Source: Streptomyces sp. NBC_01296 (lineage in GTDB: Bacteria > Actinomycetota > Actinomycetes > Streptomycetales > Streptomycetaceae). Taken from it: DNA of 64,000 nucleotides. Below, piece by piece: positions 35,483-45,314 of the stretch. The notes beneath the pieces are model-generated. The model was not told the DNA's origin, searched no databases, and saw only the letters and a program-made list of their open reading frames with translations. Each line of letters starts with the position of its first letter. The stretch's first letter is position 1. The DNA is taken from assembly GCF_035984415.1 (NCBI RefSeq), contig NZ_CP130720.1:8618001-8682000 (forward strand), given 5' to 3'. A program made the translations under genes and the position numbers.

Positions 35483-35876
35483 CAAGATCTGCGGCTCGAA
35501 CGAGCCCTCGCGATCCCGTGGGACCTCGAGAACGACCGGGCCGACCTCGGTCACCACCGTCTTCGAGCGGGTCCCGTTGCGGGTGTTGCCCGAGCCGGCC
35601 TTCTCATGCTTCTCGTGCCCGAGGTGGTCGGTGATCTCGCCTTCCAGGGCCGACTCGAGGATCCGCTTCGTCAACTGCTGCAGCAGACCACCCTGGCCCG
35701 TCAGCTTGATCCCGTCAGCCTTGGCCCGGTCCACCAGCTGACTGATCAACTGGTCGTCCAGAACCTCCGGCGCCAACCCGGACGGCTGTACCTCCGCCAC
35801 GGCCTCCGCCGACACGGTCACGTCTGTCATCAGGTGTCACTTCCTGCTCGAAGATCCACCGTTGACCGTACAGATC
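35483..35876 (-). mobile_element. IS256-family 5' fragment (transposase N-terminus only)
   Basis: The ATG at 35830 opens about 116 residues of IS256/mutator transposase (LLQQLTKRILESALEGEITD, GSGNTRNGTRSKTV, LEVPRDREGSFEPQ). Homology then stops and the DDE catalytic core is absent. The likely terminal repeat (CCACCGTTGACCGTACAGAT) lies at 35857-35876 and abuts the broken TPR-like gene. Confidence 0.85.
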
Positions 35877-35877
35877 C

Positions 35878-36560
35878 CGCTGATGCGGGTCTGCCGGTCC
35901 TGGACGAGCCGGCGCCACCGGGTTCGAACGGCGTCCGGTCCGTCCAGCCAGGTCGTGGGGGAGGGGTCCGGCAGAGGCAGGCCGGCCATGTAGTGGGCGA
36001 CGTCGGCGTAGTAGGCGTAGTCGCCCCTCTGGGCCAGCTCGTGCAGCCGGTGGATGACGGTGCGGACCTTGTCGTGTTCGCCGAGGACGGCGTGGTGCAG
36101 GGCGAGGGCGAGTTCAAAGACGGCTTCGGCCGAGGTGATCCCTGCCGCGTGGATCTCGGCGCGCAGCGCGCGGGCGCCCTCGGGGTCGGTGAGGGTGCCG
36201 GCTTCGCGGGCGAGGGCGGCGACCTTGAGGGTGAGAGCGGTGGCGCGCTGGTCGAGCCCGGCCAGGAGCTGCTCGGCGAGGGCGAATTCTTCGTCGGCCC
36301 GGGCGGGGTCGGTGAAGGCGTACACGAGGGTGAGGTGAGCCTGGGCAATGGCCTGCTCCCCAATGTCTTGCTTCGTCCAGGTGTGCCGGTCGTGTGCGGT
36401 GAGCGCCTCGAGGAGGGCGACGCTTTGGCGCGGTGGATGCAGTCGGTGCGGGCGGCGTGGTGGAGCGTGGATACGGCGGGCGCGGCCAGACGCAGGTCGA
36501 GGATCGCCGCGGTGCTGGTGAGCAGGGTCTGTACGGGTCGGCCAACTGGTACGGCTGGCG
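35878..36560 (-). pseudogene. Relic of a TPR-rich regulator-like protein, cut by IS256
   Basis: Frame one reads TAAILDLRLAAPAVSTLHHA and ARTDCIHRA. Near 36430 sense shifts to QSVALLEALTAHDRHTW, DIGEQAIAQAHLTLVYAFTD, ADEEFALAEQLLAGLDQRAT and DYAYYADVAHYMAGLPLPD, ending at DRQTRISG where the IS256 end begins. It matches the helical C-terminal half of a common Streptomyces protein class with an N-terminal HTH. Both the frameshift and the insertion disable it. Confidence 0.6.
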
Positions 36561-36644
36561 GTTTCCGCTCTCGTCGGGTGGGTGGAGGCCGGTTGTGGCC
36601 ACCATCGTGGTCAGCGCCGCGAGTCCTTCGGTGGGGAGCCGGCC

Positions 36645-37300
36645 GCCTGCGCCGGCTGGTCCTCAGCAAGCGCGCCGCGCCCGCCGACGACCTGCTCAGC
36701 TACCTCACGGACGGCGCTCTCACCGACGACGAAGTGACCTTCATGGGGATCACGCTGCTCGTCGCGGGCCATGAGACGACCGCCAACATGCTCTCCCTGG
36801 GCGTCTTCACCCTCCTCGAACACCCCGACCAGCTGGCCCGGCTCCTGGCCGACCCCTCGCTCGCCGAACACGCCGTGGAAGAGCTCATGCGGCACCAGAC
36901 CATCATCCACGCCGGCCCCACCCGGGCGGCCCTGGAGGACGTCGAGCTGGCCGGAGAGGTGATCAGGGCCGGTGAGGCGGTGACCGTGTCCCTGGTCGCC
37001 GCCAACCGCGACGCCCACCGCTTCCCCGACCCGGACACCCTCGACCTCGCCAACCCGGCCGCCCAGGGGCAGTTGGGGTTCGGCTTCGGCATCCACCAGT
37101 GCACGGGCCAGCAGCGCGCGCCTGGAGATGCAGATCGCCCTCAAGGAACTGTTCCGGCGCTTCCCCGGCCTCCGGCTCGCGCGGCCGGCGCGGGACATCG
37201 AGATGCGCGACACCATGTCCATCTACGACGTCCACCACCTGCCGCTCCTTCTCGGTGCCGAACAGGGGCGAACCGCCGCGCCTCAACGCGCGGCGACGGT
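36645..37300 (+). pseudogene. Cytochrome P450 C-terminal half, frameshifted
   Basis: The I-helix LLVAGHETTANML, K-helix and the haem region GFGFGIHQCTGQQ with the Cys ligand are readable. Two bases appear missing right after QQ (about 37110), and the rest (LEMQIALKELFRRFPGLRLA) continues in another frame. The N-terminal half of the enzyme is absent. Confidence 0.85.
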
Positions 37301-37489
37301 GACGATGAGCCCGATGATCAGCAGCGTGACATTCAGGGACTTGCTGAATGCGTCACCGGCCCGGGAAAAGGCCGAGGCGGGACTCGCCCCTCCTATGCGG
37401 GCCGCCAAGCCGACGACGGCCGCGAACAGGGCGGATGCCAGAAGGGCAAAGCAGATTCCGAAAAGCAGGGTGATCATCGCGGTGCTCAT
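37283..37489 (-). CDS. Small two-span membrane protein
   Basis: 68 residues. AAGGAGT lies 6 bp before the ATG. Spans: ITLLFGICFALLASALFAAV and NVTLLIIGLIVTVA, with a short polar loop (GASPASAFSRAGDAFSKS). It is divergent from the NACHT gene 195 bp away. No family recognised; a link to the NACHT protein is speculation from position alone. Confidence 0.65.
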   Translation of the reverse strand: MSTAMITLLFGICFALLASALFAAVVGLAARIGGASPASAFSRAGDAFSKSLNVTLLIIGLIVTVAAR

Positions 37490-37683
37490 GGAAGACTCCT
37501 TTTCCTCGATCGGAAGCGTTCGGAAGCCGGTCCGCACCAGTGCAGCGGCATCTGGGCCGCCTCGGCAGCCGCTGCTCGCCTCACCCGATCGAACGTGCAG
37601 GTCAGGGCGGCTGCTGTGAGGTGTCCGGCCCGGACGGGACCGGACCGGACCGGACGGCAGGACGCGCCGGAGGGGGGAGTCTC

Positions 37684-40600
37684 ATGGCAGGCGGAAGTGT
37701 CCCGAGCACAGCACGGCTGGAGTTCGCCAAGCGGCTCCAGGAGTTGTACGAAGCAGCCGATCGCCCCGACCTGACAGCGGTGGCGAAAAGGTCGGGGGTC
37801 ACCGACCGCAAGGGCAAGCCGAGCAACAAGCCGATCAGCGCCTGGATGAGTCCCAGCGGCCACCACCCGGGAAGTTGGCGCACCTTCCGTCCCGTACTCA
37901 AAGACCTGATCAGGCTGGCGGCGGAAGAGCGCGCATTCACGGCGCGGAACGCGGCACTGGGCGACGAGGATCAGTGGAAACGCTGGTACCAGAACGCCGT
38001 TTCCTCGGGCCGCGCCCGCCCCGCGCCGGCCGGGTTCGACGCCGCGTGCAAGACGTACTTTGCCCAACTGCGGCGACGGCACGCACAGCTCGCCGTCGTC
38101 GCCTCCCCGCATTCGCCGGTCCGCCCCGATCCACTCCGGCTGACCGACGTGTTCGTCGCCCCGGCCGTTCGTCCGGAGACGCCGGCGCAGGGTGGGGGAC
38201 TGGGCGCGCCGCCGGCCCGCCGCGCCGACGCGTCGGCCTCCGACCGTTGGCCGCTGGACGACGGCCGGACCCGCCCCGCCTTCCAGGTACTGGCCCAAGA
38301 AGACGCGCGCCGGATCGTGCTGCTCGGCGACCCGGGCCACGGCAAGTCGACACTGGCGCGCTACCTCGCGCTGACGCTCGCGGACGCGATGGACAAAGAC
38401 CATGAGGTGGACGCGGATCTCGCGCCGCTCGCGGGGGCGTTGCCGCTCCTGGTGGAGCTCGGCGCGTACGCCGACCCGCAGTGGCGCACCGGCACACTCC
38501 TCGACCTCGTCGACCGCCTCCACCACACCCAAGGGCCCGGCCTGCCGAAGGACGTACTCGACGCGTACCTGCATACCGGCGGCCGCGCGGTACTGATCTT
38601 CGACGGCCTCGACGAGGTCTTCGACCCACGGCTGCGCGAGGAGGTCACCGGCGAGATCGCGGGGCTCGCGGAACGCCACCCGAGCGCCCGCCTCGTGGTG
38701 ACGTCCCGGATCGTCGACTACCAGCACGCCGTACTCGAACGCGAGGGCTTCCGCATCCATGTACTGCGGGACTTCGACCGGGCGCGGATCGACGCGTTCG
38801 TGACCCGCTGGTATCGCTTGGCCTTCCCCGAACAGCCCGCCGAGGCGGCCCGCCTGCGGGAGCGTCTGCTGGCCGCCATCGACGACACACCGGCGGCGGC
38901 TGAGCTCGCGGGCAACCCGCTGATGCTCACCATGCTGGCCCTTCGCGGTGAACACCGGGACCTGCCGAGGGACCGGCGCGCGGTGCTCGAACAGACCGTG
39001 AGCACGTTCATCGCCCAGTGGGACCCCGGCCGGTTCGCGCGCGACAAACGGGTGGCCGAGGACGCGGGGCGCCTGCGCGCCGGCGAGCGGATGGAGCTGC
39101 TGCGCCGCGTGGCCCATCGGATGCAGACCGGGGCGGGCGGGACGGCGGGAAACCTCCTGACGGACGCGGAGTTGACCGCGGAACTCGACGGTTACCTGCG
39201 CGACAAGCTCCCACCCGATCGCTCGCCGGCGCTCACCCGCGCGATGCTGGAGGAGTTCCGCGTACGCAACGGGATCCTCAGTCACTTCGGCGGCGCGATG
39301 TACGGATTCCTCCATCGCGCGCTGCTCGAATACCTCGACGCGGCGGATCTCCACCACCGGCTCACCGTCGAGCGCAGCCTGACCGAGGACGCGCTCGTTC
39401 ACCAGGAGTACGGCGAGCACTGGAACGACCCCTCCCGGCAGGAATCCCTCGTCCTCACCGCAGGCATGGTCGAACCTCGGGTCGCCGGACGGATCGTCGA
39501 CCACCTCCTGGCGGCCGATCCGCTGTGGTTCGTCCGCCTGTCCGGGGCGTCTTCGCGCGAGATCCCCCACCACATCGTGCTCGCCGCCCGCTGCCTCGGT
39601 GAGGTCCGCGACCCCGGCGCACTGCCTGCCCAGTGCTCCGCCGTCGTCAGCGCGGTGATCGCGCTGATCGAGCACGTGGTCGCGGAACGAGCACAGGCGG
39701 GTTCGCCGGTGATGCTCGCGGTGGAACAAACCCTGCCGCCCGTGTTCGCCCGGCTCGGCGCACGCTGTCCCGCTGTCCATCGGCTCTACTACGAGTGGTA
39801 CCTGGCGCGCGGTCAGTTCCTCAGTGTCATGAGGGAAGGGGAGAACTTCGCCTGGTTCGAGGTACCACCGGCCGCACAGGTCGGCGCCGCACTGCTGGGC
39901 GACCACCCGGGGTTCTACGAGAACCTCTACAGCCAGGCGGCCTTCGGCCCCACGCCGGCCACCAGGCTGGAGGCCCTGCGTGCGCTCGTCCAGGAACGGC
40001 CCGATGACCCGCGACTGGCTGAACTGCTGCGCGAATGCGCAGAAGCGGACCCCGATGGAGATATGAGGGAGGGCTGGGTCCGGTTGTTCGCCCTGGCCCG
40101 TCGCACGGACCCGTCCGCCGCACGCTCGCTGCGACACTGGCTCGGCGACGACGACACCTACCTCCGCCGGGGAGCCTTGGGAGCACTCGTCAACGGCTGG
40201 CGCGACGAGCCCGAGACGTACGCCGCGATATGCCGGTACGCAGCCGATGACCCGGATCCCGAAGTCCGCCTCACCGCGGTGCGGTGCCTCGCTTCCGGCT
40301 GGCCGGGCGACCCCGACGCCGGGGCCGCCGTCCGCGAGCGGGCCGCGCGCGACCGGGACCCGAACCTGCGGGCTGACCTGTTTCCCGTCCTGGTCCAGGG
40401 CTGGCCCGACGACCCGCGGACCGCGGAGCTGCTGGAGGACGTCGCCGCCGGTCAGGCTGAGGAGAGGTGGCTGCGCAACGCCGCGAAGCAGGCGCTCGAC
40501 CGGATGCGGCCCGGGCCCGTCCGCCCTGACGCTGCCCTCGCGTCCTACCCCGCACCGGCTGAAGATCCGCGCATCACCGCACTCGGGCCACTCGTCGTCG

Positions 40601-41472
40601 ACCGCCGCGCCGACGCGCGAACTCCTCTGCTGCTGCGCGAGCGTGCCGAGGGACACCCGGACGCGGAAGTCCGCGTGGCCGCCGTGCGGGTCCTGGCCAC
40701 GGGATGGCGCGATGATCCGCGTACGCTGCCGTGGCTGTGCGGGCTCGCCGCGTCACAGGCGAGCGAGTCGGTGCGGCAGGCCGCGCTGTGGGCCCTCGGC
40801 TCTCAGTGGCCGGGAGACCGCGAGGCCGGAGTGGTGCTGCGCCGCATCGCCGACGGCAAGGGCGAGCCGAGGACGCGCGAAATGGCTGTTCTCGCCCTTA
40901 CCTCGGGATGGCGCGACGACCCGGACACCCGGCTGCTGCTGCGCAGACTCGCGGTCGGCCTGGACGCCACGTACGTACGGACGACGGCGGTACGGATGCT
41001 GGGCGCGAGCCTTCGCGACGACCCCGCGACCGAGGAACTGCTTCGTGAGCGGGCCGAGAAAGACCCCGATTCCTACGTCCGCACGGCCGCCGTCCGGGCC
41101 CTCGTCCTGGGCTTTCGTACCTCACGGACCGGCGATCTGCTGCGTCGGCTCGCCGTCGACGACCCCGACGAGTTCCTGCGCGCTGGAGTCATCCACCTCC
41201 TGGCCGCGGGCTGGCGCGAGGACCCGGCGACCGGCGAGCTGCTTCGGCGCATCGTCGCCGACGGCACCGAAGCGACGAGCCGGCGCGCGGCGGTCGAGGC
41301 GCTGGCCGGCGGCTGGCGCCACGACCCCGCCACCGAGGTGCTGCTTCGGGAGCGGGCCGCCGACGACTCCGATTGGCGACTGCGACAGGCGGCCGTGCAG
41401 GCGCTCGCCGACCGGTGGCCCCACGACCCGGAGATGCACGCCCTGGCCGAACGCCTCGCCGACGACATGTGA
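37684..41472 (+). CDS. NACHT ATPase with N-terminal HTH-like domain and C-terminal HEAT repeats (bacterial NLR-like)
   Basis: 1262 residues from the ATG at 37684 (GGAGGGGGG upstream). Residues 1-80 look like a small helical HTH-type domain (RPDLTAVAKRSGVTDRKG). The NACHT has Walker A GDPGHGKST (about 215-223), Walker B VLIFDGLDEVFD (about 302-313), sensor RLVVTSR and winged-helix region FLHRALLEYLDA. From about residue 770 to the end there are 10-12 HEAT-like units of about 35 residues with consensus GWRDDPxT..LLR.RA, then VR.AAVR.LA. The layout (effector-like N-terminus, NACHT, repeat sensor) matches bNACHT/NLR-like immune proteins; antiphage function is inferred. No truncation or frameshift seen. 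Confidence 0.9.
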   Translation: MAGGSVPSTARLEFAKRLQELYEAADRPDLTAVAKRSGVTDRKGKPSNKPISAWMSPSGHHPGSWRTFRPVLKDLIRLAAEERAFTARNAALGDEDQWKRWYQNAVSSGRARPAPAGFDAACKTYFAQLRRRHAQLAVVASPHSPVRPDPLRLTDVFVAPAVRPETPAQGGGLGAPPARRADASASDRWPLDDGRTRPAFQVLAQEDARRIVLLGDPGHGKSTLARYLALTLADAMDKDHEVDADLAPLAGALPLLVELGAYADPQWRTGTLLDLVDRLHHTQGPGLPKDVLDAYLHTGGRAVLIFDGLDEVFDPRLREEVTGEIAGLAERHPSARLVVTSRIVDYQHAVLEREGFRIHVLRDFDRARIDAFVTRWYRLAFPEQPAEAARLRERLLAAIDDTPAAAELAGNPLMLTMLALRGEHRDLPRDRRAVLEQTVSTFIAQWDPGRFARDKRVAEDAGRLRAGERMELLRRVAHRMQTGAGGTAGNLLTDAELTAELDGYLRDKLPPDRSPALTRAMLEEFRVRNGILSHFGGAMYGFLHRALLEYLDAADLHHRLTVERSLTEDALVHQEYGEHWNDPSRQESLVLTAGMVEPRVAGRIVDHLLAADPLWFVRLSGASSREIPHHIVLAARCLGEVRDPGALPAQCSAVVSAVIALIEHVVAERAQAGSPVMLAVEQTLPPVFARLGARCPAVHRLYYEWYLARGQFLSVMREGENFAWFEVPPAAQVGAALLGDHPGFYENLYSQAAFGPTPATRLEALRALVQERPDDPRLAELLRECAEADPDGDMREGWVRLFALARRTDPSAARSLRHWLGDDDTYLRRGALGALVNGWRDEPETYAAICRYAADDPDPEVRLTAVRCLASGWPGDPDAGAAVRERAARDRDPNLRADLFPVLVQGWPDDPRTAELLEDVAAGQAEERWLRNAAKQALDRMRPGPVRPDAALASYPAPAEDPRITALGPLVVDRRADARTPLLLRERAEGHPDAEVRVAAVRVLATGWRDDPRTLPWLCGLAASQASESVRQAALWALGSQWPGDREAGVVLRRIADGKGEPRTREMAVLALTSGWRDDPDTRLLLRRLAVGLDATYVRTTAVRMLGASLRDDPATEELLRERAEKDPDSYVRTAAVRALVLGFRTSRTGDLLRRLAVDDPDEFLRAGVIHLLAAGWREDPATGELLRRIVADGTEATSRRAAVEALAGGWRHDPATEVLLRERAADDSDWRLRQAAVQALADRWPHDPEMHALAERLADDM

Positions 41473-41510
41473 CGGCCCGTCCGGACCGTGACAGGTCTAC
41501 GGGGCACCCG

Positions 41511-42150
41511 TCACGGCTGCTGCTCCTCAAGGACCTCGATGCCGATCAGGCAGGTGTCGTCGTCGGTGTCGGACTTGCTGTACGTCAGCAGGCGGTCCAG
41601 GCGCTGGCCGAGGCTGTCGACCGGGGTCTGGGCGTTGGTCGGCAACTGGGTGAGGGACTCGTGCATCGCGGGCCCCCGGCTCGAGGAGGCGTCGGTGTAC
41701 ATGAGCAGGGTGTCCCCGGCTGCAGTTGCACCTCGTCCTCCTCGTAGACGACCTCCGGCAGGGGCCCCAGCAGCAGGCCGCCCGTGAGCGGCAGGGCACT
41801 GACCTGGTCCGTGCGGACCAGGACCGGATGCAGGTGTCCGGCTCGGGCCCACCGCAGGGTGCGGGTGGCCAGGTCGTACAGGGCGCAGACGGCAGTGGCG
41901 GTGACCTGGTCGGTGAGGTGGTGGGCGACGTTGTTGAGCCAGGACAGCAGCTGTGCCGGTCCGGCGCCCGTCATGGCCAGACCGCGCAGCGCGTTGCGCA
42001 GGACCACCATGCCGGTGGCCGCGTCGATGCCGTGGCCCGCGATGTCGCCGACGCACAGCAGGATGTGCTGCGAGGGCAGCACGACCGCGTCGTACCAGTC
42101 GCCGCCGACCAGGGCCTCGGACTAGGCGGGCCGGTAGCGCACGGCAACCT
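41511..42150 (-). pseudogene. SpoIIE/PP2C-type phosphatase C-terminal fossil
   Basis: Reads VRYRPA-stop-SEALVGGDWYDAV, CVGDIAGHGIDAATGMVVL and HLHPVLVRTDQV, then shifts frame near 41720 to DTLLMYTDASSSRG and DDDTCLIGIEVLEE. An in-frame TAG, a one-base loss in a G run and loss of the N-terminus make it inactive. It breaks at about 42150, where the IS1182 element begins. Confidence 0.85.
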
Positions 42151-42273
42151 AGGGTACCGGTAAGACCCGTGTCACCGATCCTGCTGGCCAATTCCGTTGC
42201 TGGGCGGTCGTGACACTCGTTGGTCATGTAGCGGTCGTGTTCTTCCGTCTGCGGTCGCGGGGTGGGGTGTGGG

Positions 42274-44016
42274 GTGTCGATGCGGGCGCGGCCGTGGCCG
42301 CAGGTGCCGGAAACGACCGGGCGGGCAGCGCGGGCAGCGGCGGCGAAAGGGCCGTATCCGTTGGCGATGCGGGTGCGCGACGAGCTCGGCGAGTTGTTCG
42401 CGGATGTCGAGTTCGCCCAGGCGTTCGGGGTACGAGGCCGGCAAGGGTGGTCGCCGGGGCAGCTGGCACTGGTGACGGTGCTGCAGTTCGCTGAAAACCT
42501 CACCGACCGGGCCGCGGCGCATCGGGTGCGGTTCGGGATGGACTTCAAGTACGCGCTGGGCCTGGACCTGGACGATCCAGGTTTCGACGCGTCGGTCCTG
42601 TCCGAGTTCCGCGCTCGTCTGGTGGCGCACAACCTGGAGGAACGGGCCTTGGACCTGCTGCTGGGCGTATTGAAGAGCAAGGGCCTGGTGAAGGCCGGCG
42701 GGCAGCAGCGGACGGACTCTACTCGCGTGCTCGCCGCGGTGCGCGACCTGAACCGCCTGGAGCTGGCCGGCGAAACCCTACGTACCGCCCTGGAGGTTGT
42801 GGCCTGCGCGGCACCCGGCTGGCTATCCGAGGTGGTACCGATCCCACAGTGGACAGAGCGGTACGGGCCGCGAATCGACTCCTGGCAGCTGCCTTCTTCC
42901 CAGGCCAAGCGCACCGAGATGGCACTGGCCTACGGCCAGGACGGCTTCGCGCTTCTGGAAGCTGCGCATGCCGCAGGCGCTCCGGTGTGGCTGCGAGAAC
43001 TTCCCGCAGTGCAGATCCTGCGGATGGTGTGGGTGCAGAACTACACGCGAACGGTCACCGAGACCGGGCTGGAGGTGCAGCGGCGGGAGAGCCAGGATCT
43101 CCCGCCGAGCAGACTGCGTCTGACCTCACCGTATGACCTGGACGCGCGCTACGGCCTCAAACAGGGCTCATGGTGGACCGGCTACAAGGTTCACATCAGC
43201 GAGACCTGCGACCCGGAGGAGGAGATCCTCCCGGCTGTCGGCGGGACTGCTCTCGCCTCCGGATCGGGTGAGGCCGGCCCACTGCGCGTCATTACCAACA
43301 TCGCGACCACCGACGCCACCGTGACCGACGCGGAGATGACCGAGTCGATCCACCACATGCTCGCCGCCCGCGACCTGTTGCCCGCCGAGCATTATCTGGA
43401 CTCCGGCTACCCCTCCGCCGAGCTGATCGTCGGTATGAAGGAGGGCTTTGGCGTCACCCTGGTCACCCCGGTCCTGTTGGACAGCTCACCCCAGGCCCGC
43501 TCCGGTGCCGGCTTCGGTCGCACCGCCTTCGCCATCGACTGGGACAACCGGCAGGCCACCTGCCCGCGCGGACACACCAGCACCTGGTGGAGCCCCGCCG
43601 TCCAACGCGGTACCAAGGCCATCGTGGTCAAGTTCGACAAGGAGACCTGCCAGCCATGCCCGGTCCGAGACAAGTGCACGCGGGCCAAAAACGGCGGCCG
43701 CACACTCTCCCTGCGCGCCCGCGAGCAGCAACAGGTCCTCGATGAGGCCCGCACTCAGCAGACCAGTCAGGAATGGCGGGCCAAGTACGCCACCCGCGCT
43801 GGCGTCGAGGGCACCATCCACCAGGCCATGGCCGTCACCGGTATGAGACGCGCCCGCTACCGCGGCCTGAAGAAGACTCACCTGGAACACGCGTTCTCAG
43901 CGGTCGCGCTCAACCTCATCCGTCTCGACGCCTGGTGGAACGGCCGTCCCCTCGACCGAACCCGCACCAGCCACCTCGCCCGACTCGACCAGCAGGACTT
44001 CAACCTCACCGGTTGA
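42274..44016 (+). mobile_element. IS1182-family transposase, apparently intact
   Basis: 580 residues from the GTG at 42274 (VSMRARPWPQVP). It shows GWSPGQLALVTVLQFAENLT, HRVRFGMDFKYALGLDLDDP, QRTDSTRVLAAV, YGLKQGSWWTGYKVH, YLDSGYPSAELIV, the Cys cluster CQPCPVRDKC, and EGTIHQAMAVTGMRRARY with the late acidic residue. No stop or frameshift is visible. Terminal repeats are only loosely seen (AGACCCGTGTCACCG near 42162 versus GATCACGGGCCT near 44015). It is probably recent and separates the SpoIIE fossil from CbrC. Confidence 0.88.
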
Positions 44017-44128
44017 TCACGGGCCTGCTTGCAGAGAGACTGCGACTCATGAGGTTCACAGGCTTGCCCGTCGACACGCAGACCACCGGCGTCGCAGCGG
44101 ACCTCTCCATGCAACGGCGGGCTCACCA

Positions 44129-44662
44129 GTGAGTACCAACCTGCCCTACTTCCGCTACCACCCCGACCCCGTCGCAAGCGAGTCCATCCGCGAGAGTGAC
44201 GAGACCTGCGCCTGCTGCAACCGCAACACGGGGTGGATCTACACCGCTACTTTCTTCACGGCCCAGGATGTCAGCGGGAGGTTCTGCCCCTGGTGCATCG
44301 CCGACGGCAGTGCCGCTGAACGATTCGAAGGTGAATTTACCGACGCATACGGGCTCGACGGCGTCAGCGAGGAAACCCTGGTGCAGGTCACCCGCCGCAC
44401 CCCCGGTTTCCACGCCTGGCAGGATCCGCACTGGCTTGTCCACTGCAACGACGCGGCCGCCTTCATCGGCGAGGTCGGATACACGGAACTGGCAGCCCAC
44501 CCAGAGGCCCTCGACCAGCTTCGACTCGACCTTCGGATGAGCGGTTGGCACGACGCGTCCCAGCTCGACACCTTCCTGACCCACCTCGGGCAGGGGGCAA
44601 GCGCCATGCTCTTCCGCTGCACGGTCTGCGGCACCCATCTCGCCTACGCCGACGCTTCATAG
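44129..44662 (+). CDS. CbrC family protein (UPF0167)
   Basis: 177 residues from the GTG at 44129. It begins LPYFRYHPDPVASESI and carries two Cys pairs (CACC, CPWC) plus a terminal CTVCGTHLAY, the CbrC pattern; a zinc-binding role is likely. In E. coli CbrC relates to colicin E2 tolerance, but the function here is unknown. It lies directly downstream of IS1182, so its native promoter may be gone. Confidence 0.88.
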   Translation: MSTNLPYFRYHPDPVASESIRESDETCACCNRNTGWIYTATFFTAQDVSGRFCPWCIADGSAAERFEGEFTDAYGLDGVSEETLVQVTRRTPGFHAWQDPHWLVHCNDAAAFIGEVGYTELAAHPEALDQLRLDLRMSGWHDASQLDTFLTHLGQGASAMLFRCTVCGTHLAYADAS

Positions 44663-44753
44663 CCACGCCCAACTCAGCAGGTGCCCTTTCCCTTCAAAGG
44701 ATCTGCACCCAACGGAATTGACCAGCAGGATCGTCACCAGCCGCAAACGAGCG

Positions 44754-45311
44754 TCAGGGTTTCGTGATCGTGGTCTTCTTGGGCTGGCGGGGCACAGCCT
44801 TGGTCTTGTCGAGGTGCCCGTAGACCGTGGAACGGGGAACGCCGAACAGGTCCGCGATCTGCTGGACGGTCTTCTCGCGGGCGTCGTACAGCTGCTGGGC
44901 GAGCGCGGCCTGTTCTGGGCTGAGGCGGGGCCGTCCGGCCGCCGACGCGGCCGCGGGCCCGAGCTGAGGCGAGGCCGTCCATGGTGTTGGCCACGATGAG
45001 CTCACGCTGGAGCTCGGCGAGCACCGACAGCATGCCGAACATCGCTCGGCCCTCGACGGTGGAAGTGTCGATGCCCTGCTCGATGACGTGCAGTCCGATC
45101 CCGCGCTCGCGCAGGTTCGCGCCGAGGGTGACCAGGTGCAGCACGGACCGGGAGAGCCGGTCGAGCCGGGTGATCTTCAGCGTATCGCCGGGGCGCAGCA
45201 GCTGCAGGACGAGTTAGAGCTTCGGGCGGGACGCCTTCGCGCCGCTCGCGGTGTCGACGTGGATGTCGCCAAGGCCCACTCCGTGCCGCAGTAGTGCGTC
45301 GATCTGATGGC
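44754..45311 (-). pseudogene. Serine recombinase (resolvase) relic interrupted by IS30
   Basis: Reads RHQIDALLRHG and ASGAKASRPKL-stop-LVLQL, then DTLKITRLDRLSRSVLHLVT, GLHVIEQGIDTSTVEGRAMF and ELQRELIVANTMDGLA, with the HTH tail (VQQIADLFGVPRSTVYGHLD) in a shifted frame after about 44965. The N-terminal part with the catalytic Ser is cut off at the IS30 end. It has three lesions: insertion, stop and frameshift. Confidence 0.85.
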
Positions 45312-45314
45312 GAG

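Noticed and set aside
37486..40656. Open minus-strand frame of 1056 codons opposite the NACHT gene
   Set aside because: It is an antisense shadow. The plus strand encodes clear Walker A/B and HEAT motifs with Streptomyces codon bias, while the minus frame has low-complexity Arg/Gly/Val-rich sequence.
40000..41470. A possible tandem DNA repeat or CRISPR-like array, suggested by recurring GGCTGGCGCGACGACCC-type words
   Set aside because: The words come from the protein-level HEAT consensus GWRDDP; spacing is about 105 bp and codons vary, so it is coding repetition.
44049..44132. A 27-codon frame whose stop overlaps the CbrC start
   Set aside because: Its sequence lies at the IS1182 edge and has no ribosome site; the overlap is likely chance.
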